NCBI GenBank assembly: GCA_020793565.1
Contig: DQIP01000232.1
Coordinates: 1-52,959 of the forward strand
DNA length: 52,959 nt
Direction of reading: 5' to 3'
Source: Candidatus Methanovorans sp.
GTDB lineage: Archaea; Halobacteriota; Methanosarcinia; Methanosarcinales; Methanosarcinaceae
The position numbers and the translations under genes were made by a program. Under the pieces are notes generated by a model that was not told where the DNA came from, ran no database searches, and saw only the letters and a program-made list of their open reading frames with translations. Position 1 is the stretch's first letter, and each line of letters starts with the position of its first letter. Below, one piece after another: positions 28,113-36,236 of this stretch.

Positions 28113-29009
28113 TTACTCTTGCCAGGGCTCTTTTAATTTCCCCATAAACTCATCATTCTTCACGACATTCAGGTCAATTCCCAGTTCCTCCGGAGAGAAA
28201 CCAAGCGCAAGTCCAAGTAACTGCGTATAGTGCAAAATAGGAATATTGTACTCTAGCCCGAACTTTTCCTTTACCTCTGCCTGTCCTTCGTCAAATTGTA
28301 AGTGGCAGAACGGGCACGCATTTACAATACAATCCACATTTGCATCCCGGATCAGGGAAAGTTTGTGGTTTACCATCTCAAGCGATTTTTCAAGAAGCGC
28401 CGATCGTACACCACCACCTGCGCCGCAGCACGCCATCTTGTCAGGATAATCCACACTTTCAGCACCTGTGGCTTCAACAAGTTCGTCAAAGAAGACAGGT
28501 CGCTCCACACTTCCATGTTGCCTGTCGGCTGAAGGTTTTACAAGGTGGCATCCGTAGTGCAGTGCAACCCTGAGATTTAACGGGTTAACTACAATCTCCC
28601 TGATCATCTCCGGTCCGAACTCCCCATACAGGAACTCCACGATGTGCCTTATATTCACACTGCCCCTGTATTCCTTTCCAATTTTTTCAAGATGGGCATT
28701 TGTACTACTCTTCAGTTCTGCGTTATCTTTGAGTTCATTATTCGCATCAGAGAGGGAACCATAACACCCATTGCAGATCGTAAGCACATCGCGCCCCATC
28801 TCTTCAGAAAGCACAATGTTACGGCTTGCAAGCGCAAGCCAGGTCGGTTTATCGAACGACCTGAACACACCGGGCGCGGGACAACATGAAGCACCGGGCA
28901 GGTTGGAGCAATCGATATCCAATTTTTCCAGGCACAGGTTTGTAGCCTTTTCAATTCCGGGATAACGATTCGGAATAATACAACCCAGAAAAAGTGATAA
29001 CTTTGTCAT
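28113..29009 (-). CDS. hdrB: Heterodisulfide reductase subunit B (CCG-domain protein)
   Basis: HdrB carries the catalytic non-cubane [4Fe-4S] clusters that reduce the CoM-S-S-CoB disulfide. Two CCG motifs are complete: Cys10, Cys42-Cys43, and Cys79/Cys82 (CNGC); then HYGCH, ACCGAGGG and ACPFCH in the second half. The length is 298 residues. ATG 29009 is preceded by AAGGAG, and the protein then starts MTKLSLFLGCI like its homologues; the longer frame from 29060 overlaps hdrC. It is downstream of hdrC in one operon. No hdrA, mvhD or hdrDE gene is in the window. Confidence 0.88.
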   Translation of the reverse strand: MTKLSLFLGCIIPNRYPGIEKATNLCLEKLDIDCSNLPGASCCPAPGVFRSFDKPTWLALASRNIVLSEEMGRDVLTICNGCYGSLSDANNELKDNAELKSSTNAHLEKIGKEYRGSVNIRHIVEFLYGEFGPEMIREIVVNPLNLRVALHYGCHLVKPSADRQHGSVERPVFFDELVEATGAESVDYPDKMACCGAGGGVRSALLEKSLEMVNHKLSLIRDANVDCIVNACPFCHLQFDEGQAEVKEKFGLEYNIPILHYTQLLGLALGFSPEELGIDLNVVKNDEFMGKLKEPWQE

Positions 29010-29031
29010 AGTAAATATCTCCTTGCAAAAA

Positions 29032-29514
29032 CTATTCCTGCACCAGTTTATCAAACTCACACGATCTTAGCAATGTCTTTACATCTTCCAGTGCATCCGG
29101 GTATTTGTGAACCGTCTCGGGAAATGATCCCAATCCAAGCCCCTCGCGCATCTCCATTGTCGCATTATTAATCGGCACAGCATGGCCATATTCAAGTACA
29201 AGACGGCTGACATCGCGGTGTTCAGGCAGCATGATACCTTCATGCACCGCAATTGTCCGAATGACCAGAATGGCATCAACGATCTTGATCCCGCGCGGGC
29301 AGCGTTCCTGGCAATTGTAGCAGGTAGCACACATCCACAGTTTATCATCATGTAGTATATCTCCGCCCTTGTGCGCTTTTCTAACAATCCTTCGCGTATT
29401 CAGGCTTGTATAACGACCAGAGGGGCAACTACCGCTGCAAGTTCCGCATTGAATGCATGTGAGCACATCAAGCCCCGCGTCCTGTAATATTTTTAACACA
29501 TCTGGTTTACTCAT
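29032..29514 (-). CDS. hdrC: Heterodisulfide reductase subunit C (ferredoxin-type)
   Basis: A 160-residue iron-sulfur protein that wires HdrA to HdrB. Two [4Fe-4S] motifs are seen: CIQCGTCSGSCPSG (Cys20, 23, 26, 30) and MCATCYNCQERCPRG (Cys62, 65, 68, 72). The sequence LNTRRIVRKAHKGG between them is typical. It is followed 22 nt later by hdrB. The gene ends in TAG. Confidence 0.88.
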   Translation of the reverse strand: MSKPDVLKILQDAGLDVLTCIQCGTCSGSCPSGRYTSLNTRRIVRKAHKGGDILHDDKLWMCATCYNCQERCPRGIKIVDAILVIRTIAVHEGIMLPEHRDVSRLVLEYGHAVPINNATMEMREGLGLGSFPETVHKYPDALEDVKTLLRSCEFDKLVQE

Positions 29515-29551
29515 TGGTATTCACTATCGCAATCCTTCTTGTTTTTCATAG

Positions 29552-29580
29552 TATAGGGGCCGTCCTTTAATTAAATTTCG
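29552..29580 (+). repeat. Solo IS/MITE terminal sequence
   Basis: TATAGGGGCCGTCC resembles the MITE end at 27746 with two changes. It lies close to the end of the transposase remnant at 29627, so it may be that element's terminal repeat. Confidence 0.5.
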
Positions 29581-29612
29581 ACATTTTACTTAAACATCGC
29601 ACTTGAAATGAA

Positions 29613-29670
29613 TATAATCTATAGGATTATGTAGTCCGAGTTAATTCAATCGCAGGGATGATTTTCTCGT
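29613..29670 (-). repeat. 62-bp dispersed repeat, copy R5
   Basis: Reverse orientation: TATAATCTATAGGATTATG, then a diverged middle, then ATTTTCTCGT. It overlaps the end of the transposase remnant frame. Confidence 0.75.
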
Positions 29671-29965
29671 TTTCCATAAATCTTGATTCAGGATCAGCTA
29701 TGCTAACGGTTTTTTGACCGCTTTTTTTAATTTCCACTTCTGCCTTGTTGATCTTCTCTTCTATCTTCTGCTTTTGATTTTTATCAACAGCAGTATGTAT
29801 TTCAATAAGGATATTAGCAGCGCGTTTTTTCCTCTTCATCGATTTTGATTCCCTTGTCTATTATATCTCTGACTCTCTTCAGTTCTTCTTAACTCAGGGT
29901 GTAATAGTTTGATGTATTTGCTTTTAGTTCCATCAGTTGAAAGATAACCGAACTTTCATATTTTC
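29627..29965 (-). pseudogene. Decayed IS1182-like transposase
   Basis: On the minus strand, broken frames read STDGTK, then KANTSNYYTLS, EELKRVRDIIDKGIKIDEEEK, then (in the 70-codon frame 29839-29627) KINKAEVEIKKSGQKTVSIADPESRFME. These are consecutive motifs of IS1182-family transposases (TDGTKIKANAS, EExL, ADPESRxMK). Stops and frameshifts separate them. The last codons run into repeat copy R5. Confidence 0.6.
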
Positions 29966-30066
29966 ATTGACTTGGCAAGAGTGGCGCAAAGATATATAAT
30001 GATTATTCGTTAACGATATGGGGAAATTATAAGTACTAGTGCTGCATCTATCTGAATGGTGATTAA

Positions 30067-30483
30067 ATGTCCACAGAAATCGTTCAGGTTGTTTCCCGTA
30101 CAAACGGGGAACTGAAATCTCAAAAAGTAAAGGCATCGCCCTATGAATTCACGATGGCAACCCGTGCCAAGTGGGAAATGGTGATCTCTGATGAGGATGT
30201 TGAGGTCAGGGCAGGTGAATTCAAAAAGATCAATGTAAAAGAAATTCAACTCCAGCACGATATGCTTGCAACGCCATGTGCTTTTTCACATCATGCAGTT
30301 GTATCTGTGCTGAAAGTGGGTTCAAAATACGGGAACACACTAATCGAGAATGATCGGATCATAAAATATGCATACGTCATCGGGCAGGAATCCGGCATGG
30401 TCAGGCATGGTGATCTGCTTGCAGTTCTTAATGTATTCCCGATCATGTTTACGCGGGAAGCAACGATTCCGGTAGAGGTCTAA
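30067..30483 (+). CDS. DUF22 domain protein
   Basis: A 138-residue archaeal conserved protein of the DUF22 type. It reads RTNGELKSQKVKASPYEFTMATRAKWEM (short motifs RTNGEL, YEFT and WEM), then EDVEVRAGEFKKINVKEIQL and CAFSHHAVVSVLKVG, the recognisable core. It is soluble, with no Cys clusters. Its biochemical role is unknown. GGTGATTAA precedes ATG 30067. The next gene follows 34 nt downstream in the same direction, so they may be co-transcribed. Confidence 0.75.
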   Translation: MSTEIVQVVSRTNGELKSQKVKASPYEFTMATRAKWEMVISDEDVEVRAGEFKKINVKEIQLQHDMLATPCAFSHHAVVSVLKVGSKYGNTLIENDRIIKYAYVIGQESGMVRHGDLLAVLNVFPIMFTREATIPVEV

Positions 30484-30517
30484 AACCATTTATAGATCAC
30501 TTCAGGGAGGTGTGAAA

Positions 30518-31021
30518 ATGGAAACATGCGTTATTTGCGGCCAGGAGCAGGATTCTAAACTCTATGATGGGTACAATATCTGTACTTCATGTGCGGACAT
30601 CATGGAAGATGTGATGGGGGAGTACTTCATTCGTACTATCTGGCACAGTGAACCAAAAGCACATAACGGTTATTTCAAGTATCTGGATAATACTACAAAA
30701 TATATATCGGACTATAAAAAACTCACTGTAAAATCCCATGACTATACAAAGGATGTCAGCAGGCGTGCTGCAGACGCAATTGGAAACAGTGATGTGCCTT
30801 CGAAGCAACGTTATTTTGAACGTATGCAGGAAGTCCTGGATTGGCTAGGTAAATGTCAGCAGTTTTATCACTACTATTTCAAGGATTATTATGTGTGCCC
30901 GACATGCGGGGCATCGATCTTTGAAAAGTATTCCAAGGACGAAGTTGGTGATTGGGTTGTGGTGTCCTGTTCGAATTGTAGCACTGTTATTAAGAAGTAT
31001 TTCTCACCAAAGACTGTTTGA
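30518..31021 (+). CDS. Zinc-ribbon protein of unknown function
   Basis: A 167-residue soluble protein with two zinc-binding regions. The N-terminus has CVICGQEQDSKLYDGYNICTSC (two CxxC pairs, residues 4-25), and near the C-terminus are CPTCG (about 130) and CSNC (about 152). Between them is a Tyr/Lys-rich segment with no clear family. The start is ATG 30518 behind GGAGGTG; the GTG at 30512 lies inside the RBS. It may be a nucleic-acid or protein-interaction adaptor, but that is a guess. A hairpin/T-run terminator follows. Confidence 0.65.
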   Translation: METCVICGQEQDSKLYDGYNICTSCADIMEDVMGEYFIRTIWHSEPKAHNGYFKYLDNTTKYISDYKKLTVKSHDYTKDVSRRAADAIGNSDVPSKQRYFERMQEVLDWLGKCQQFYHYYFKDYYVCPTCGASIFEKYSKDEVGDWVVVSCSNCSTVIKKYFSPKTV

Positions 31022-31029
31022 AGTATTTT

Positions 31030-31073
31030 GTGCACAATGAGCTCTTCGGCCTGTGCACCTGTTTTCTTTTTTT
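31030..31073 (+). terminator. Hairpin and T-run after zinc-ribbon gene
   Basis: GTGCACA (31030-31036) pairs with TGTGCAC (31052-31058), followed by TTTTCTTTTTTT (31062-31073). It starts 8 nt after the stop. Confidence 0.7.
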
Positions 31074-31076
31074 ATA

Positions 31077-31139
31077 GTATATAATCTATAGGATTATGTA
31101 GTCCTAGTAAATCCGACCGTAGGGAGGATTTTCTCGTTG
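31077..31139 (-). repeat. 62-bp dispersed repeat, copy R6
   Basis: Reverse orientation: GTATATAATCTATAGGATTATG, then a middle with CCGACCGTAGGGAGGATT, then TTCTCGT. It lies directly after the terminator of the zinc-ribbon gene. Confidence 0.85.
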
Positions 31140-31152
31140 TGTTATTTTTTAT

Positions 31153-31283
31153 GGGACTGTCAAAAAAATCCATATTTGGAGGGTTCTAACTTATTAAATA
31201 AATTATACACAGCGCAGCATAGCGTTTTACTTGCAACTATTAATAAAACTGTTTCGGTTTCACCACTTTTCCGACAGCCTCTA
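31153..31283. mobile_element. Second MITE-like element with imperfect ends
   Basis: The left end GGGACTGTCAAAAAAATCC and the right end TTTTCCGACAGCCTCTATA are imperfect inverted repeats (GxCTGTCxxAAAA). About 130 bp, no coding capacity. The right flank is again TATA, as for the MITE at 27746. Confidence 0.45.
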
Positions 31284-31422
31284 TAATTTATAGGATTATA
31301 TAGCCGGAATGTCATGCACGAATGTCATGCACATAAGTCTTCAGGTATTTATTAATATGATTTAAATTAATTTGCCTCAATGTGTTTTGTGATATAATGG
31401 TTCGCCGTTTAATTTGGAAATA

Positions 31423-31430
31423 GTTATATA
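31423..31430 (+). promoter_or_regulatory. TATA box of the fpo operon
   Basis: GTTATATA preceded by purines (GGAAATA), about 45 nt upstream of the fpoA ATG. This is the only strong TATA box before the 10-kb operon and leaves a short leader. Confidence 0.55.
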
Positions 31431-31471
31431 CAAACAGACTCTCTATTTTTGTTATTATCAGGTGATTCAAT

Positions 31472-31846
31472 ATGTCAGGAGTAATTGATAGTTACATCCC
31501 GGTTATAATATTCCTTATAGTGGCACTTGCTGTGCCACCAGTGTTGATGTTCATTGTATACAATTTAAGCCCAAGGAGTAAGGCAAAAGATAAATTTACA
31601 ACATACGAATGTGGATCTGTACCAATTGGTGAAGCCAAAATACAGTTCAATATTGAATATTATCTTTATGCTATAGCGTTTGTCTTATTCGATGTTGAAA
31701 TTCTTTTCCTATATCCATGGGCTACGGTTTACATTGGTCATGGCATCACACAAGTAGCGGTAGTTGAAATGCTGTTGTTCCTTGTTGTTGTACTGATGGG
31801 ATATGTATATCTGTGGAAAAAGGAGGCTCTTAAATGGGTGAAATGA
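31472..31846 (+). CDS. fpoA: F420H2 dehydrogenase subunit FpoA
   Basis: A 124-residue membrane subunit, homologue of NuoA of complex I, with three hydrophobic helices. YECGSVPIGEAKIQFNIEYY near residue 45 is the hallmark loop, and FVLFDVEILFLYPW near residue 70 is the conserved second helix. It helps join the membrane arm to the connecting module at the quinone-like (methanophenazine) site. It is the first gene of fpoABCDHIJJKLMNO and overlaps fpoB by 13 nt. Confidence 0.95.
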   Translation: MSGVIDSYIPVIIFLIVALAVPPVLMFIVYNLSPRSKAKDKFTTYECGSVPIGEAKIQFNIEYYLYAIAFVLFDVEILFLYPWATVYIGHGITQVAVVEMLLFLVVVLMGYVYLWKKEALKWVK

Positions 31847-32343
31847 ATAGTAATGTAAATTTTACGACCACAAGCGCAATTAGTGATTTTTTGAAAAAGA
31901 CCCCTGCGCAGGATATAATAAACTGGGGCCGGAAAAATTCACTATGGTTTTTGACCCAGCCGATGGGATGCTGTGGTGTGGAAATGATCTCTACAGGTTG
32001 TTCGCACTATGACACGGATCGTTTTGGGATCATACCACGTGATTCCCCGAGACAGGCCGATGTTATAGTCATAAGTGGCTATGTGACCAAGAAATATCTC
32101 CCTGCTCTTAAAAGAGTCTGGGATCAGATGCCATCTCCAAAATGGGTGATCTGCATGGGTGACTGTTCTATTAGTGGCGGTCCATTCTATGAGTCATACA
32201 GTACTGTGCAAAACATTGATGAGATATTCCCTGTCGATATATTTATTCCCGGATGTCCACCAAGACCCGAGGCACTGATCCAGGGTTTCATTGAACTTCA
32301 AAATAAGATCATGGCTAAAAAAGATCTAGGTACGGACTATTGA
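31834..32343 (+). CDS. fpoB: F420H2 dehydrogenase subunit FpoB
   Basis: A 169-residue NuoB homologue carrying the [4Fe-4S] cluster N2 that hands electrons to methanophenazine. The ligands are the tandem Cys46-Cys47 (QPMGCCGVEM), the Cys in CMGDCS near residue 110, and the Cys in PGCPPRPEAL near 143. The start ATG 31834 follows AAAGGAGG inside fpoA. Confidence 0.96.
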   Translation: MGEMNSNVNFTTTSAISDFLKKTPAQDIINWGRKNSLWFLTQPMGCCGVEMISTGCSHYDTDRFGIIPRDSPRQADVIVISGYVTKKYLPALKRVWDQMPSPKWVICMGDCSISGGPFYESYSTVQNIDEIFPVDIFIPGCPPRPEALIQGFIELQNKIMAKKDLGTDY

Positions 32344-32353
32344 GGTGAAAGAG

Positions 32354-32833
32354 ATGATCGATGCAAATTTTATACTCAACTCTTTAACTAAGACATTTCC
32401 GAATGATATTTTGGAACCAAGCATTGAATCCGATAAAAGGATATCATCATATGTAAACACAGATGCGATTTTCGATGTATGCAAGCACATGCTTGATAAT
32501 CTTGAATGTAACCACCTGTCTTGCGAATGTGGTGTTGATTATCCGGATCGGAATGAACTGGAAGTCGTTTATCATATAGCGTCTTATGAACATCCGGTTG
32601 TTATCACTCTTAAAGTGAAATTACCAAGGGATGATCCGGTAATTGAATCGATTGTTCCAGTTTACTGGAATGCGAACTGGTATGAACGGGAAACATATGA
32701 ACTGTATGGGATTATGTACAAGAATCACCCGGATTTAAAACCGCTTCTTTTGATGGATGAGATGCTTGGTGACTGGCCACTTCGAAAGGATTATGAAGGG
32801 TTCCCGAACAAGACTTCCAAGAATTTAGTGTAG
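32354..32833 (+). CDS. fpoC: F420H2 dehydrogenase subunit FpoC
   Basis: A 159-residue NuoC homologue (30-kDa subunit) of the connecting module. The signature is WYERETYELYGIMYKNHPDLKP (ERExYELYG core) near residue 113, followed by LRKDYEGFP. ATG 32354 follows GAGGTGA; a GTG at 32345 overlaps that RBS and is less likely. It stops with TAG, 10 nt before fpoD. Confidence 0.95.
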   Translation: MIDANFILNSLTKTFPNDILEPSIESDKRISSYVNTDAIFDVCKHMLDNLECNHLSCECGVDYPDRNELEVVYHIASYEHPVVITLKVKLPRDDPVIESIVPVYWNANWYERETYELYGIMYKNHPDLKPLLLMDEMLGDWPLRKDYEGFPNKTSKNLV

Positions 32834-32843
32834 GTGAATAATA

Positions 32844-33968
32844 ATGGATACTAATATTGGACCATCGGAAATGTTAATGCACCTTGGACCTCAGCATGCA
32901 ATCCAGCCAGGGCCATATTTATTGGACCTCAGGTTGAAAGGGGAATTGGTCGTTGATGCTGAACTTAAGATGGGGTACATTCACAAAGGAATTGAAAAGA
33001 TTCTGGAAAATAAAACTTATCTTCAGGGTATTACAATAACTGACCGGATATGTTATCTTGCTGCAATGAGCAACAACGAGGTATTTTGCGGCTGTGTTGA
33101 AAGGCTTGTTGGAATTGAGCCACCTGAACGTTCCCAATACATAAGAGTGATCATGGAAGAACTTTCACGTATCCAGAGTCATTTGTTAGGTCTGGGAGAG
33201 TTTTCGACGGATCTTGGTTTTGTGACTATGTTCCTGTATATGATCAGGGAAAGAGAGGAAATTCTCGATTTGATCGATACTGTTACAGGCTCACGTATTA
33301 CCCAGACTTATTTGCGATTCGGAGGAGTTCGTGAAGATTTCCCAGAAGGTTATGAACAAAAAGTCATGTCTGTTTTGAATGACCTTGAGAAGAAACTTGA
33401 TCAACATGAAGATCTCTACAACACTGACAGTATATACCGGCAGCGTACAGTAGGCGTGGGTACCCTTACTAAAGAAGTGGCAACGGAACTCGGTGTTGCA
33501 GGGCCACCTCTAAGGGCAACAGGTGTGAAATTTGATGTTCGCAAGGACGATCCGTATCTTGTCTACGATGATCTTGATTTTAAGGTATGTACCCAGAAAA
33601 AGGGTGATATTTTTGCACGTATAAAGGTGCGTATTGATGAAATTCATGAGAGTGTATACATAATAAAGCAATCATTCGACCAGATGCCACAGGGACCTTT
33701 GTTCCCGGAGGGAACACCATATGGTCGCAGGACTCCGGTTATGAGGGTGCCACCAGGAGAGGTATTTTATCGAGTAGAAGATCCAAGAGGAGAAATGGGT
33801 ATGTATATGATATCAGACGGTTCCGACACGCCCTACAGGGTCAAGATAAGAGGTCCGGTCTACCCGACGATGCAAGCATTGCCACCTCTGATCCTTAATA
33901 CTTATGTAGCGGATGTTGCTGCAATTGCAGCAAGTATGGATGGATGTACCAGCGAGGCAGACAGATGA
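32844..33968 (+). CDS. fpoD: F420H2 dehydrogenase subunit FpoD
   Basis: A 374-residue NuoD homologue (49-kDa subunit, related to NiFe-hydrogenase large subunits but without NiFe ligands). It begins with LGPQHAIQPGPYLLDLRLKG (HLGPQH motif), has GYIHKGIEK near residue 44, ITDRICYLAAMSNN near 61, and ends DGCTSEADR, like NuoD's x-x-D-R terminus. It forms the methanophenazine pocket with FpoB. AGGTGA precedes the ATG. Confidence 0.96.
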   Translation: MDTNIGPSEMLMHLGPQHAIQPGPYLLDLRLKGELVVDAELKMGYIHKGIEKILENKTYLQGITITDRICYLAAMSNNEVFCGCVERLVGIEPPERSQYIRVIMEELSRIQSHLLGLGEFSTDLGFVTMFLYMIREREEILDLIDTVTGSRITQTYLRFGGVREDFPEGYEQKVMSVLNDLEKKLDQHEDLYNTDSIYRQRTVGVGTLTKEVATELGVAGPPLRATGVKFDVRKDDPYLVYDDLDFKVCTQKKGDIFARIKVRIDEIHESVYIIKQSFDQMPQGPLFPEGTPYGRRTPVMRVPPGEVFYRVEDPRGEMGMYMISDGSDTPYRVKIRGPVYPTMQALPPLILNTYVADVAAIAASMDGCTSEADR

Positions 33969-33978
33969 GGTGTATAAT

Positions 33979-35022
33979 ATGAATATTGTCGATATTGTAT
34001 ACAATCCATGGTTTAGCGGTATAGTTGGACTTCTATTGATTGGTATTGTGTTTGTATGTGCAATACTTGCCGTCTGGCTTGAACGTAAGTTCGGAGCGGA
34101 TATCCAGTCAAGGATAGGTCCGAATCGTGTTGGTGGCAGATATGGTATTTTGCAAGGTGTTGCAGATGCTATAAAGTTGTTCACAAAAGAAGACTTGATC
34201 CCTGCAAAGGCTGATAGATTGCTGTTTGTGCTTGCTCCGATAATTGTGCTGGGATCCGGGTTTATGATGATTGTTGCGATTCCATTTGGTGCGATAGTAA
34301 TTGGAGATAATGTATATCCGATTGCAGCAACCCAGATGGATATCAGTGTAATTTATCTTGAAGCCGTGTCAGCATTATCGGTTCTTGGTATTTTTATGGC
34401 AGCATATGGTTCCAATAACAAATATTCAATGATCGCTGCTTTTAGGAATATGGCACGAATGATTGGTTATGAGGTTCCACTTGGTGTTTGTATAATCGGT
34501 GTGGCAGTTATGGCCCAGTCACTTGACATTGTGGTGATTGCAAAGGCGCAAAGCCCGTTGTGGTTCGTATTCTTACAACCAATTGGTTTTGTGGTATTCT
34601 TTATATCGATCCTTGCTGATATGGGACGACTTCCTTTTGACCAGAATGAAGCAGAAGAAGAACTGGTTGCAGGATGGGGTACGGAGTACAGTGGATTGCG
34701 ATGGGGTCTTGGACTGTTTGGGGAATATATTCACATGGTCCTTGGTGCATGTCTTATGGTACTCTTATATCTCGGAGGCTGGAACCTGCCAAGATTCATT
34801 ACCGACATTTTTGTACTTGGATCTTTGATGCCTATATTCTGGTTTGTTGGAAAGGTCACGATAATTGTGTTCATAATTATTATGATCCGGTGGGCATTGC
34901 CACGTTACAGGATTGATCAGGTTGTTAACCTTGGCTGGAAAGTACTTTTCCCGTTATCAATATTAAACCTGATATGGGCAGTAGCACTCAGTTTGGCATT
35001 TGACATGATATTTGGAGCGTGA
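33979..35022 (+). CDS. fpoH: F420H2 dehydrogenase subunit FpoH
   Basis: A 347-residue membrane subunit, NuoH homologue, about eight helices, at the base of the membrane arm. WLERKFGADIQSRIGPNRVGG near residue 35 and FDQNEAEEELVAGWGTEYSG near residue 220 are the conserved NuoH loops. I start at ATG 33979 behind GAGGTG; the frame is open further back into fpoD, but without homology. Confidence 0.96.
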   Translation: MNIVDIVYNPWFSGIVGLLLIGIVFVCAILAVWLERKFGADIQSRIGPNRVGGRYGILQGVADAIKLFTKEDLIPAKADRLLFVLAPIIVLGSGFMMIVAIPFGAIVIGDNVYPIAATQMDISVIYLEAVSALSVLGIFMAAYGSNNKYSMIAAFRNMARMIGYEVPLGVCIIGVAVMAQSLDIVVIAKAQSPLWFVFLQPIGFVVFFISILADMGRLPFDQNEAEEELVAGWGTEYSGLRWGLGLFGEYIHMVLGACLMVLLYLGGWNLPRFITDIFVLGSLMPIFWFVGKVTIIVFIIIMIRWALPRYRIDQVVNLGWKVLFPLSILNLIWAVALSLAFDMIFGA

Positions 35023-35026
35023 TTAT

Positions 35027-35413
35027 ATGGTAATCAAAAATATGATAAGGGCGTTTAAGACCGTGTATACGCCAAGTGTTACCCGCCTGTATCCGGAAGT
35101 GCCGACTGAACTCACAGATAGATTCAGGGGTTTGCAAAAACTTGATAAAGACAAGTGTATAGGATGTGGGATATGTGCAAATACTTGTCCTAACAATGCA
35201 ATTAAGATTGTGAGAGATCGAAGATGGTTCCCTGCAATTGATATAGGTCATTGCATGTTTTGCGGACTTTGTATCGACCAGTGTCCACAGGATGCACTAT
35301 CAAGTACGAAAATATATACAACGGAACTTGTTACGTGGGATCGTCATACATTGTTGTTTACACCTGCAATGTTAGCACGTGAGGTACCACTAAAAGGGGA
35401 AGGTGATGAATAA
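35027..35413 (+). CDS. fpoI: F420H2 dehydrogenase subunit FpoI
   Basis: A 128-residue NuoI homologue with two [4Fe-4S] ferredoxin motifs: CIGCGICANTCPNN near residue 44 and CMFCGLCIDQCPQD near residue 82. It relays electrons from the input module (FpoF, not in this window) towards FpoB. The preferred start is ATG 35027; the in-frame TTG at 35012 overlaps the fpoH end. Its stop overlaps the fpoJ start by one base. Confidence 0.95.
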   Translation: MVIKNMIRAFKTVYTPSVTRLYPEVPTELTDRFRGLQKLDKDKCIGCGICANTCPNNAIKIVRDRRWFPAIDIGHCMFCGLCIDQCPQDALSSTKIYTTELVTWDRHTLLFTPAMLAREVPLKGEGDE

Positions 35414-35697
35414 TGCCAATGGATATTGCAGGTATTGGAGAACTAATTATGTTTGCGGTAGTATCAATACTGACTATCGTATTTTCGATTTGTGTCGTTG
35501 CGGCAAAAGATATTGTGCGAGCTGCGTTATCGTTGGTTGTTACACTGGTTAGTGTGGCAGGAATATACGTTTTGTTGAATGCGCAGTTCATAGGACTCGT
35601 CCAGATACTCGTATACGTTGGTGGAATCGGTGTATTGATCTTATTCGCTGTGATGCTGACTACACAGGAGTTAAAAGGTGGTTCAGATGTTGAGTAA
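35413..35697 (+). CDS. fpoJ: F420H2 dehydrogenase subunit FpoJ, N-terminal part
   Basis: A 94-residue membrane protein equal to the N-terminal half of NuoJ, with three helices. ARNGRAAL-type features are replaced by AAKDIVRAALSLVVTLV, and FIGLVQILVYVGGIGVLILFAVML is the conserved NuoJ helix. NuoJ is split in two in Methanosarcina as well, so this is normal for the group. Confidence 0.92.
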   Translation: MPMDIAGIGELIMFAVVSILTIVFSICVVAAKDIVRAALSLVVTLVSVAGIYVLLNAQFIGLVQILVYVGGIGVLILFAVMLTTQELKGGSDVE

Positions 35698-35935
35698 AGC
35701 AATAAACGGAGTAGTAGCATTACTGTTTTTTGCAGTGGTTGTACTGGCTGTTGTTGGCACTACATGGACAACTGTGGATGAATTACCTCAAAACGCGGCA
35801 GATCAGAGTAACATCGAAGCGATTGGTGTGCAGATTTTCACACAATTCGTAATTCCGTTTGAGGTGCTTTCACTTGTACTTTTGGGTGCACTGATTGGCG
35901 CTGTCTATATAGCAAAAAGTGAGGTGGAAAAATGA
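35687..35935 (+). CDS. fpoJ: F420H2 dehydrogenase subunit FpoJ, C-terminal part
   Basis: An 82-residue membrane protein corresponding to the C-terminal half of NuoJ, with two helices and the ending [29 protein letters not shown] 35687 lies inside the previous gene (11-nt overlap) and has GGTGG 5' of it; GTG 35678 is part of that RBS. Confidence 0.9.
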   Translation: MLSKAINGVVALLFFAVVVLAVVGTTWTTVDELPQNAADQSNIEAIGVQIFTQFVIPFEVLSLVLLGALIGAVYIAKSEVEK

Positions 35936-36234
35936 TCCCTCTTACATATTACCTGATCCTATCATCGATTGTTTTTACAATCGGACTGTATGGGATCATG
36001 TCACAACGGAACGGTGTCCGACTTTTAATGAGTGTTGAACTCATGTTGAATTCTGCGAACATCAACCTTGTGGCGTTTTCAAGTTATAATGATGATATGA
36101 GCGGACAGGTGTTCACATTATTTTCAATTGCACTGGCAGCAGCCGAAGCAGTAATTGGATTTGCGATACTCCTGTCAATATTCAGGATGCGGAATATGAT
36201 CAACATTGACGATATTAATATATTGAGGTGGTAA
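35932..36234 (+). CDS. fpoK: F420H2 dehydrogenase subunit FpoK
   Basis: A 100-residue NuoK homologue with three helices. [20 protein letters not shown] near residue 30 carries the conserved membrane Glu of the proton channel, and [17 protein letters not shown] near residue 67 carries the second. It overlaps the preceding stop by 4 nt. Confidence 0.95.
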   Translation: MIPLTYYLILSSIVFTIGLYGIMSQRNGVRLLMSVELMLNSANINLVAFSSYNDDMSGQVFTLFSIALAAAEAVIGFAILLSIFRMRNMINIDDINILRW

Positions 36235-36236
36235 AA

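Noticed and set aside
29627-29839. 70-codon minus-strand ORF as an intact small gene
   Set aside because: Its motifs are an internal part of an IS1182-like transposase, the preceding motifs continue in other frames, and its end runs into a repeat copy.
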